From: CAWIVH01 sp963839475
Lineage (GTDB): Bacteria; Acidobacteriota; UBA6911
Reading direction: 5' to 3'
NCBI GenBank assembly: GCA_963839475.1
Contig: CAWIVH010000020.1
Coordinates: forward strand, 1-64,000
DNA: 64,000 nt
Shown piece by piece: positions 43,806-51,116 of this stretch (position 1 is the stretch's first letter; each line of letters opens with the position of its first letter). Made by a program: the position numbers and the translations under genes. Below the pieces are notes generated by a model. The model was not told where the DNA came from, ran no database searches, and was given only the letters and a program-made list of their open reading frames with translations.

Positions 43806-44576
43806 CTAAAAGATGTAATCCCGGCCGATCTCACCAACCTGAATATTCTCCATATGGAGATCGGCCAATTGGCTTGTCACTTCCTGCCGGAATTGCGGTT
43901 TAAGGTGAACGGGGAAAACAGGAACGATAGAATCCAGCTTTTTCAACTCCAGGGCCAAAGCTTGAGGGGTCAAATGTCTGGAATCCGAAGCGAGCTTTTC
44001 CATGGAATTGGGATAGGAGACATCCACGAAAATGGCCTTCAGATTGTGTGTTTTATTGGCGATCCGCCAGATTTCGTCCGTATAATAGGTATCGGCCGTG
44101 AAAATCACGGCGGCGTTGTCATCTTCGAGGATTATGCCGGTGGTAGGCACCGTATGGTTGACCCAAACGGGAGTGACTCGAATCCCTGCGACGGCGGTCG
44201 CCTTGAGAGGCTCGAACTCAGCATAGACCAGGGAAGGCCCCATCCGGTTCAACAATTCGATCTTCGCGAAATCAGGCCAGATCCGGTTGTTAAAAATGTG
44301 TTCTTTGAGGCTGGTTATGGTTTCTCGAGTGGAGTGGATGACAACCGGGCTCTGCAAAAACGGGAAGACCTCAGCGATGAAAATGGGCAATGTAGCCACG
44401 TGATCACTGTGCGCATGGGTCACAATCACATCGCGGACGACCCTCTGCTGCGCCAATCCCAGGGCATAACCCAGGCTTCCGCCATCGATGGCTATTTCGT
44501 CATTGACCAGGAAGGTGGTGAGAGGCTGGAGGCGATGGGGTTCAGCGATATTGCTCGGCAGCAGTCGGATCTTCAT
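43806..44576 (-). CDS. Metallo-beta-lactamase-fold hydrolase (class II cAMP phosphodiesterase-like)
   Basis: A 256-residue cytosolic MBL-fold protein. The metal motif THAHSDHV places H54-x-H56-x-D58-H59 in register; AIDGGSLGYAL, VWVNHTVPTTGIILEDDNAAVIFTADTYYTDEIWR and PVFPVHLKPQ supply the other ligands (His, Asp, His). The layout resembles class II cyclic-nucleotide phosphodiesterases and some RNase Z-like proteins. The long insert of this class (residues about 85-120) is present. The likely substrate is a phosphodiester, but this is not certain. It is transcribed in the same direction as the cassette upstream (start of the FAD gene at 46444, end at 44699; gap 122 nt), so it may be its last gene. 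Confidence 0.82.
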   Translation of the reverse strand: MKIRLLPSNIAEPHRLQPLTTFLVNDEIAIDGGSLGYALGLAQQRVVRDVIVTHAHSDHVATLPIFIAEVFPFLQSPVVIHSTRETITSLKEHIFNNRIWPDFAKIELLNRMGPSLVYAEFEPLKATAVAGIRVTPVWVNHTVPTTGIILEDDNAAVIFTADTYYTDEIWRIANKTHNLKAIFVDVSYPNSMEKLASDSRHLTPQALALELKKLDSIVPVFPVHLKPQFRQEVTSQLADLHMENIQVGEIGRDYIF

Positions 44577-44698
44577 AGAAATTCCAAACCCCCATTATAG
44601 CCTCAACGGCCATAAGCGAAAGGGATTCCATTTATTGAAAAATTCAAACCGGCGCGGATGCAGGCAGGATGGAAAATCCGGCATCCGCCATGGACGCA

Positions 44699-46444
44699 TC
44701 AGTGGCTCTGTGCCGTTTCCGTCACGGCGGTTGTGCGGAATGCCTCCATAGCCTCCGGATCCAGGTTCCATTCGTAGAGTTCAGGGCTGGACATGGCCTT
44801 TTCCCAGGACCGCTGTATCGCCTCGGCATCAAAAGCAAAAGAGCCTAACTTGATCCCCGATACAAATTCGCGGTTCATCAGCAACTTCTTGTCCCCCACA
44901 ACGACGGAAGCAATATAAGCATAGATGTAGCGTGCGAAATCCTTCATGTTCTGCAGGTGGTTGTCCAGGAGTTCCTCAGCCTGTTCGGCTGATGCGATTT
45001 TGTAGTAGGTCATCTCAGCTTTTTTCAGGGGAGTCAGATCGGTGAAATCCTTGGCCACCGGATCGTGAACAGCCGGATGGCGCTTTTTCCACTGATAATA
45101 GTCGCTCAGAAACCTTTGCAGGTTCCGGTTGATCGGCCCTAATTGCGCGAACTTGCGGAAGAAGGTTCGCACAAAATGTTCGTGGGTGAACAGGTCATTG
45201 ATAAAAGGGAAGGCGTAAAAGCTGAAATAAATGGCGAGTTCCCAGGCATACTTGAAGGTAAAGATCTCCTGATCGCCGAGAGTGTCGTAGCTTATGGAAT
45301 AGCTCGGGACATAGGCATCGTAGACCACTTTCATCAGGGCTTCGTAGAGCTCGGCTTTTCTCTGCAGCTTCGCGGCATCCTCTTCGAGAATCGCATCGAC
45401 GATAAAAGTGTTGTAATACGCGATCAAATCGGAACCCGGGCTGTAGAGCGGGTCGGAGAAGCGACCGGACATTCCACTCATCGCCCAGCGTGATGCGCTC
45501 AGGGTCTGTTTCGAATCATAGGAATAGGAAGCCAGTCTTGCACTGTCCAGGATCTTCCTCCCGGGCAGATCCTGGCGGAAAAGCGGGAATTCTTCACACA
45601 CCCATTCGATCAGTTTTTCGGGGGTCGTAACCCGATCCTCGGGAAATACGGCTTTGTCATACACCACACCGAGACTGGTAAGCCCTTTGAGGGGAATGAC
45701 CCAAAACCAGAAACCCTCCCCGCAAAAGTGGTTGGTTGCCAGCCAGATCGGAAGCAATCCTTGCTTCTGCATATCGCGCTTCATCCTGATTTCGGCGGGC
45801 GGAGCGGTCGTAAGCTTTTCGACATTCACCAAGCCTTCAACCCAGCACCATGAAGAGCCATGCGCGATGGGAGATTCCATTTTCAGGTTGAGTTTTCTTT
45901 TGATCATCTGGGTGCGGCCGGTGGTGTCCACCACCCATCCTGCCTGAATCTCCATCGGCTCTCCGTTCAACCCGAAACGGATGGTGTGGGCTCCGGTTTC
46001 CGACAACTCCGGATTCAGGGCTGTTACCGGCGCGCAGAGGGTCACGTTCGGATTTTGCCGAAACAGGTCCAACAAATGAGCCTCGATTTTGTTCCGATTG
46101 AGGTGGTAGGTTGCCACATTGGAGATTTTTCCGATGAAGGAGCGTCCGTAATCATCCAGGTCGCGGTTATCGCGGCCGGGTGATTTCCAGTGGAAGCGCA
46201 GATTGTATTTCGCGTAGTGTTCCCGCAGCAGATGCTCTTCCAGGTCAAGTACTCTGGTGAAATAATAACCGCCCACTTGCACCAGCGATTCACCGTACTT
46301 CTGCTTGCTGCCGGGCAAATCCGCCCGGTTATCCAGCAGAAGGATGCTCTTATCGAACCCCTGGAGCAGCAGATGGCGGCAGAGGCTCAGACCTGCCAGT
46401 CCCGCACCGATGATCACGACGTCGTATTTTTTTCCGATTTGCAT
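44699..46444 (-). CDS. FAD-dependent oxidoreductase, halogenase-like
   Basis: A 581-residue flavoprotein with GIGAGLAGLSLCRHL-type FAD Rossmann motif (VVIIGAGLAGLSLCRHLLLQG, GxGxxG at about 13-18) and VVDTTGRTQMI in the second FAD region. KYGESLVQVGGYYF and GEGFWFWVIPLKGLTSLGVV resemble the GESxxP and WxWxIP motifs of tryptophan-type flavin-dependent halogenases. The WxWxIP-like FWFWVIP is nearly exact, but no substrate-specific sites can be named. The C-terminal 250 residues are aromatic-rich and may bind a hydrophobic substrate. It sits downstream of two ArsA genes after a 156-nt gap. Possible roles are halogenation, hydroxylation or reduction of a lipid or isoprenoid. Confidence 0.82.
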   Translation of the reverse strand: MQIGKKYDVVIIGAGLAGLSLCRHLLLQGFDKSILLLDNRADLPGSKQKYGESLVQVGGYYFTRVLDLEEHLLREHYAKYNLRFHWKSPGRDNRDLDDYGRSFIGKISNVATYHLNRNKIEAHLLDLFRQNPNVTLCAPVTALNPELSETGAHTIRFGLNGEPMEIQAGWVVDTTGRTQMIKRKLNLKMESPIAHGSSWCWVEGLVNVEKLTTAPPAEIRMKRDMQKQGLLPIWLATNHFCGEGFWFWVIPLKGLTSLGVVYDKAVFPEDRVTTPEKLIEWVCEEFPLFRQDLPGRKILDSARLASYSYDSKQTLSASRWAMSGMSGRFSDPLYSPGSDLIAYYNTFIVDAILEEDAAKLQRKAELYEALMKVVYDAYVPSYSISYDTLGDQEIFTFKYAWELAIYFSFYAFPFINDLFTHEHFVRTFFRKFAQLGPINRNLQRFLSDYYQWKKRHPAVHDPVAKDFTDLTPLKKAEMTYYKIASAEQAEELLDNHLQNMKDFARYIYAYIASVVVGDKKLLMNREFVSGIKLGSFAFDAEAIQRSWEKAMSSPELYEWNLDPEAMEAFRTTAVTETAQSH

Positions 46445-46600
46445 GTTCTTCCCGATCCCTGTTTTCCCGAATTGAAATTTTATCCCGCAAGCCTGAAATC
46501 CGGGATTTTCTCTGTGTTGGTGTTCCTAATATCTACTGGCTGGGTAAGCCGGCGTCAACACCCAAAACCTGGAATTGAACCACAAAAATCATCAGGAGCT

Positions 46601-47650
46601 CTACATCGATGATGATCCTTGGGCCGCTGACAGGTTCGCAGCGATAACACGTAAAGCCGGAAGTCCATCCACATCTTTCTTCAATTCCGGAAGCCCGATC
46701 ACCGAGGGAATCTTTCCAGCATAGTCCAAGGACACCTGCCGGCAGAGCTGCTGATGGGAAAGGCTGACCTGGTTGTACCAGTCGAAAAGCTCCGGCGCAG
46801 CGGGGTGCCCCTCCTTCGGCAACGTAAACTGAAAATCGGGCCATATGCGATTGACAATCAGCCTGGCAATCGAAAAACGCCGCTTTTGCAGCTCGCTCAG
46901 GAAGTAGTCGGCGTCGCGACGGGCTTTAAACGGCGTCGTGACAATGGTGAATTGAGTGACTCCGGGATCCTGGAGGAGTGCGTGGGTGCGACGCGCCCGG
47001 GCTGCGTATCCGTCGGCAATGGTTCGAAAAACCGAATAGAAATCCAGGACCTGCCGAACCATATTGCTGCCGAGTATTTCTTCCACGCGGGTATATAGCT
47101 CCATGGACTTCCGGCTTAACCGGGAGAAAGCCGAATTCTCCCACCAGCGGTAGGTCCGGCCCACCATTTGGACTAAAGGAAACGAAACGAGCTGGGCAAA
47201 AAATTCAGGTTTATCCAGGAATTCAAAGGCATGTCGCGACGGCGCCGTGTCGATGAAAAGGGAATCGAACCCTTCGGATAGCGCCTGATCGATGCGCTCG
47301 ATGGCGAGCAACTCCTGCATGCCGGCGAGCGAATCGATCAGCATCCGGTACACCGGATGACCCAGTATCGTTGGTACCTGCTTCGGCTCACCATACAGTT
47401 GAACGGCGCGGTCCAGAGTGGCGCGGATGCTCATCAGGCCGGCCCAGAGTTCCCCGGCTGCGCCGCTTTCGAGCGGCACTTTTTGCTGAATTCCACCAGG
47501 ATCGAGCCCCAAAGCCGTGCGCAACCTAAGGGCGGGGTCAATGGTCAATACCAGGGTTTTGTTTCCGGAATCAGCTGCCGCGAGCGCGCTGGCCGCAGCC
47601 ACCGATGTTTTCCCCACCCCGCCCGTTCCGATAAAAACCTGTATGCTCAT
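46601..47650 (-). CDS. ArsA-family ATPase (second of two)
   Basis: Starts at ATG 47650, which overlaps the stop of the preceding ArsA gene (ATGA), so it is translationally coupled. It has 349 residues. The P-loop is FIGTGGVGKTSVAA (8-15), in which the signature Lys of KGGVGKT is Thr. LVLTIDPALRLRTALGL (switch-like), LFIDTAPSRHAFEFLDKPEF and FTIVTTPFKARRDADYFLSELQKRRF follow. ArsA/Get3 ATPases pair as dimers and move tail-anchored membrane proteins or drive arsenite export; no ArsB is present. No Cys metalloid site is apparent. Inference: forms a heterodimer with the upstream ArsA and helps target or insert the cassette's membrane proteins. Confidence 0.9.
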   Translation of the reverse strand: MSIQVFIGTGGVGKTSVAAASALAAADSGNKTLVLTIDPALRLRTALGLDPGGIQQKVPLESGAAGELWAGLMSIRATLDRAVQLYGEPKQVPTILGHPVYRMLIDSLAGMQELLAIERIDQALSEGFDSLFIDTAPSRHAFEFLDKPEFFAQLVSFPLVQMVGRTYRWWENSAFSRLSRKSMELYTRVEEILGSNMVRQVLDFYSVFRTIADGYAARARRTHALLQDPGVTQFTIVTTPFKARRDADYFLSELQKRRFSIARLIVNRIWPDFQFTLPKEGHPAAPELFDWYNQVSLSHQQLCRQVSLDYAGKIPSVIGLPELKKDVDGLPALRVIAANLSAAQGSSSM

Positions 47651-48579
47651 AAACCGTCCATCTCCAGGCACTCGGCAAGCCGGGCCCCGAGGAGCAGGAG
47701 CAGTTCGACATCGCTCCCCCATTTCGATTCGCGCGGAATGGCGTGAATTCTGGCGGTGACGGCAGATTGGAGCGTTTTTTTCAGCGCAACCTCATTCCGG
47801 TGCCGGTCGAGCACAAATTCGACGGCATCGCTACTGCCACCGGCTAATACTAGCGATTCACAAACCTGCTCGAAACCATCCTCGGTCATGCCCATCAGCG
47901 GAGAAGCCAGGTTGCACACTATGGAAGAAGGCGGCATGTCGAGTTGAGATTTCAGCTCCGTACAAAGCTCGATCGTTTCCTCCACCGCCATCTCCTCGAG
48001 GGTCGTGACGGGAAGGAGTCGGAGGCGGGCAGGTTCAGAAAAAAAACGCCGGAGATCGGCTCCAATGACCGAGAAGGGACCTGAGAGGTAGTTTTCAAAA
48101 TTTCGGGAAACCCTGAGGGTCTGGAGAAAATGCCCGGTCGCGGGAGCATCCCATATCAGGGATTCGTATCCCTCCAGCCCGGCGGCATCAGGACCCTCGG
48201 CCAGCTGTTTGAGGCGGGCCAGAAACGCTATCTCTTTGAGCCCGGGGGCGACCTCCACCAGATTCTTGTAGAGGTGATGCGACAGAATCCTCCGGGCAAG
48301 GAAATCGGATGGAATCTGCTGCCGGATTTTGTTGGCGAGGATCTCCCGCGGGTCGATGTGGATTACAAAAAGGTTTTCAGCCCCCAGGGAGCTCTTCTCC
48401 TTCAAACCCGCCAGGCTGACCCCGACGGCCAATTCGGCCAGCGGATGCGAAGTCACGACAACGGTCTTCATTCCCCGGGACGCCTGCCATAGACCGAGCG
48501 AGAGGCTGAGGGTTGTCTTTCCCACGCCGCCTTTGCCGCAAAAAACCGCCAGAGGTTTTCGATCTTTCGACTCACCCAT
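47647..48579 (-). CDS. ArsA-family ATPase (first of two)
   Basis: A 310-residue protein with the classic deviant Walker A KGGVGKTT (residues 16-23, CGKGGVGKTTLSLSLGLWQ), VVTSHPLAELAVGVSL and LIWDAPATGHFLQTLRVSRNF, a Get3/ArsA pattern. The Lys16 absent from its neighbour is present here. It lacks an obvious metalloid-binding cysteine triad. It begins 9 nt after the stop of the degenerate UbiB-like gene and ends overlapping the next ArsA. The two proteins differ enough that they are not a recent duplication, more likely an obligate heterodimer. Cytosolic. Confidence 0.9.
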   Translation of the reverse strand: MGESKDRKPLAVFCGKGGVGKTTLSLSLGLWQASRGMKTVVVTSHPLAELAVGVSLAGLKEKSSLGAENLFVIHIDPREILANKIRQQIPSDFLARRILSHHLYKNLVEVAPGLKEIAFLARLKQLAEGPDAAGLEGYESLIWDAPATGHFLQTLRVSRNFENYLSGPFSVIGADLRRFFSEPARLRLLPVTTLEEMAVEETIELCTELKSQLDMPPSSIVCNLASPLMGMTEDGFEQVCESLVLAGGSSDAVEFVLDRHRNEVALKKTLQSAVTARIHAIPRESKWGSDVELLLLLGARLAECLEMDGL

Positions 48580-48588
48580 AAGAGCTGC

Positions 48589-50109
48589 CTATTCGATCCT
48601 GGCCGCAAAGACCGCCAGGACCAACGCCGAGACTGCTGAAAGCGTCCCTGCAATCAGCTGAACCTCTTTGTTGGAAGCGTTGATGGCCGTGATTATCGAA
48701 ACAAGGAATACCGCCAGCGCAAGGCTGGCGCGCATGAAGGAAAGGATTCTTCGATTCCCGCCCGCTTCACTGGGCTCGTCATCCTGATTTTCCAGGGATA
48801 TCGCGACATCGTTGTCCCGCGCCTGTTCCAGTAGTATGCCCGCCTGGCGGGCCGCGGTCAGCATCATGAGGCCAGAGTTGAAGATCCACTCGCGCCCTTT
48901 CTCGAGCGACATGAGCTCCGAGGCGCGGAAGCGCAGAATCCTTCCCATGACCGGCCAGAGAGCCTCGGCGATAAGATCTGTGTCAGGGGCTTGTTGGCCG
49001 TTGGCCTGGCCGACCAGCGTCCACTGCCGATGGAACAAATGGAGGAAAAGCGGTGGCTGCATGCGAGTGTGGCTCAAAGCCCGCCAGAAGTTCTCCAGTG
49101 CGGTCACCGATTCCGGCGTGGAAATATTGATCTTCAACTCGGGCTGAAGTCCGGAAAGCTCCCGCATCAGGCGCTGCTCGGACGCATACGGGTCGTGATT
49201 CGAGGCGATTCGGGCCAGCATCTGAATAGCCCTCGGGCTCTGGCCGGCCACCGTTGAAGCGATGTATTGCAGAAGTTCGTAGTGCCACTCCAGCGGGATC
49301 GGCATCAGAACAGGCAGCAGGGGCGCTATGACGGTATTTTCTCCCGCGGCAGCGAAAGCCTCGAATTTGCATTCGGCATCTACCAAGGACAGGAGAAGGG
49401 ACTGTTCGAGCAGGGCTTCCACGATACTGGGGAGCAGTCGCGAATCGGGATAGGGTCCCGATGATCCAGGCGCCGCGACCACTGCATCGCCGAGATATTC
49501 ATAGGCCAGGCAATTCCCCGTCTGGAGATCCGGGACCAGACGCGGATACCTGCCGATGGAACTGGAGGGAACCTCTGTAAGGTTAGCGAGCACGGTCCGC
49601 CGCCGCTCTATGTCCGCCGACAGATGAAGCCACTCCAGGAACTGTTCCAGCACGACGGGCTGCACAGCCCTCGATTCGGTCCCTGCATCGAGAATCTGAG
49701 CCTCGCGTATAAATCGTTTCCACTCTTTCGGATCGGCAACCCTGATTTCCGATGGATAGACCTCCACAACCACCGTGGACGATTGGAAACGCGCCAGAAA
49801 TATTTCAGCCACCGGAGCCAACCGCTGCAGCCGCACACTATCGATGCGGCTTCCCGCCTGGCTCTGAAGCAAGGGCTGCAACGCGCTCTTGCCGGAGGGC
49901 CGGATCTTGGTCAGCTCGAATAAATGAGGACTTGGGAGAAGGTCTGAGCGGCCGGCCAGAAAGCTACCGAAAAGCAGCCATATCCCCCCAGCCTCTTCCA
50001 GCGCCATTCGAAATCGCGTGGATCGCGGCAAGGGGGATATTTTCGGATCACGCTTGTCCCCGCCGAATAGCTTCAACGGACCAAGCCCGTATTTTTCCCA
50101 GACCGACAT
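48589..50109 (-). CDS. Degenerate UbiB-like (pseudo-kinase) membrane protein
   Basis: A 506-residue protein. Its start, RFRMALEEAGGIWLLFGSFLAGRSDLLPSPHLFELTKIR (33-70), aligns with the UbiB/ABC1 N-terminus, typically ALEELGPxxxKLGQxLSTRxDLLPxEYxxEL. Here the KxGQ motif reads LFGS, so the Lys is Leu and the Gln is Ser. The Ala-rich loop, VKVQRPG, HADLHPAN and VDFG motifs are all absent, while VAEIFLARFQSSTVVVEVYPSEI may be their remnant. Residues about 160-440 are helical and unassigned. Two hydrophobic helices end the protein (about 455-475 and 483-503), as in UbiB. It is likely a non-catalytic partner of the true UbiB kinase at 51117. Next gene is 9 nt away. Confidence 0.7.
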   Translation of the reverse strand: MSVWEKYGLGPLKLFGGDKRDPKISPLPRSTRFRMALEEAGGIWLLFGSFLAGRSDLLPSPHLFELTKIRPSGKSALQPLLQSQAGSRIDSVRLQRLAPVAEIFLARFQSSTVVVEVYPSEIRVADPKEWKRFIREAQILDAGTESRAVQPVVLEQFLEWLHLSADIERRRTVLANLTEVPSSSIGRYPRLVPDLQTGNCLAYEYLGDAVVAAPGSSGPYPDSRLLPSIVEALLEQSLLLSLVDAECKFEAFAAAGENTVIAPLLPVLMPIPLEWHYELLQYIASTVAGQSPRAIQMLARIASNHDPYASEQRLMRELSGLQPELKINISTPESVTALENFWRALSHTRMQPPLFLHLFHRQWTLVGQANGQQAPDTDLIAEALWPVMGRILRFRASELMSLEKGREWIFNSGLMMLTAARQAGILLEQARDNDVAISLENQDDEPSEAGGNRRILSFMRASLALAVFLVSIITAINASNKEVQLIAGTLSAVSALVLAVFAARIE

Positions 50110-50210
50110 CGGAATACCTTTATTTGCACCAACAGCCCCGGGACCGCCTCAAGGCTCCGGCGGGCGGGTCAAAGATCTCGAGCCTCTTCCGATGCGGAGG
50201 ATGCCATCAA

Positions 50211-50612
50211 TCAGGCATTGACAGGCTCGTTTGATTTCATGCTCTCCGTCGCACTTTCCACCGCGGAGGCTGCCTTGGAAACCCACTGGGCCGTCGCGTC
50301 GGTAGTTTTCTGGATGAGATCGTTCGTCGCCCGGAGCACTTCGCTGGGGTTCACGATCGTCATACTGTCCACGGTCCGGCTTACCATGTCTTCGGACATT
50401 TTTGTGACGGATTTCAACGTGTCTTTCTTCTTGTCGTCTATGCGATGAACCAGCGCATCCGTTAATGAATCCAGCGCCTTTTCGAAACGCTCCATCGTCT
50501 TGGAGAGCTCTTCCTCACCCTCCACCACGTTCAACGAATTCTGGAGCTGTTCCATGCCGAAAAGGGTTAGAGCTGCGGAAAACCGCATCATCGAGACTAT
50601 CAGACTTTGCAT
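50211..50612 (-). CDS. Small helical protein A (paralogue pair with 50719-51108)
   Basis: A 133-residue protein of unknown function, predicted nearly all-helical. It begins MQSLIVSMMRFSAALTLFGMEQLQ, an amphipathic or hydrophobic opening, followed by charged helices (EEELSKTMERFEKALDSLTDALVHRI). AAGGAG precedes the ATG. It aligns without gaps over about 110 residues with the next gene upstream, sharing blocks such as EQLQ-S-N, EEL, F--LDSL, KK-TL-S-T-M-EDVVSR and P-E-LR-T-D--QK--DA-A-WV-K. No family is recognised; the phasin-like size and amphipathic helices are suggestive only. It lies between UbiB and UbiB-like genes in the same operon. Confidence 0.75.
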   Translation of the reverse strand: MQSLIVSMMRFSAALTLFGMEQLQNSLNVVEGEEELSKTMERFEKALDSLTDALVHRIDDKKKDTLKSVTKMSEDMVSRTVDSMTIVNPSEVLRATNDLIQKTTDATAQWVSKAASAVESATESMKSNEPVNA

Positions 50613-50718
50613 TGATACTCTCCTTCGTTATTCCCAATTTCTAGAACAGATCTGCTACACCCGACTTCCGAGGAGACTAAGATACCATGGCCCCGCGGAA
50701 CTCGTCAAAGAGGGAGTC

Positions 50719-51108
50719 CTACAATACGTCCGCCGCACGCTTGGGCTCTTCGCTCTCCGTCGATGTCACTTTGCCGACCCAATCCGCCATCGCATCGGAT
50801 GACTTCTGAAGCATATCGGTCGTGGTCCGCAGCATCTCCCGTGGATCCATGATGCTCATGCCATCTGCAGACCGGCTCACGACATCCTCGGTCATGTCCG
50901 TAATCGACTGGAGAGTCTCCTTTTTTTGATTGCCGAGCTTCCCAGCCAGGATGTCGGAAAGCGAATCCAAGGTCCCCTGGAATTTTTCCATGGCCTGATT
51001 GAGCTCCTCCGAACTCTGACTGAAATTCATCGATGACTGCAGCTGTTCCAGGCTGTAAAGAGTCACTGCCGTGGAAAGCCGCACAATGGAAACGACAAGT
51101 TTCTGCAT
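50719..51108 (-). CDS. Small helical protein B (paralogue of 50211-50612)
   Basis: A 129-residue protein from ATG 51108, with GGAGG 5 nt upstream; the longer frame to 51156 is not supported. It opens MQKLVVSIVRLSTAVTLYSLEQLQSSMN, closely matching protein A at 50612. It shares the phrase EELNQAMEKFQGTLDSLSDILAGKLGNQKKETLQSITDM in pattern, the EDVVSR block, and the tail blocks DMLQKSSDAMADWVGK. It starts 8 nt after the end of the UbiB kinase gene, so it is co-transcribed. A duplication within an operon suggests a heteromeric helical assembly, perhaps on a membrane or lipid surface; no function is known. Confidence 0.75.
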   Translation of the reverse strand: MQKLVVSIVRLSTAVTLYSLEQLQSSMNFSQSSEELNQAMEKFQGTLDSLSDILAGKLGNQKKETLQSITDMTEDVVSRSADGMSIMDPREMLRTTTDMLQKSSDAMADWVGKVTSTESEEPKRAADVL

Positions 51109-51116
51109 GGATCCTC

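Noticed and set aside
46601..48579. Arsenic resistance operon
   Set aside because: The two ArsA-like ATPases have no ArsB, ArsC or ArsR beside them and no visible metalloid cysteine triad.
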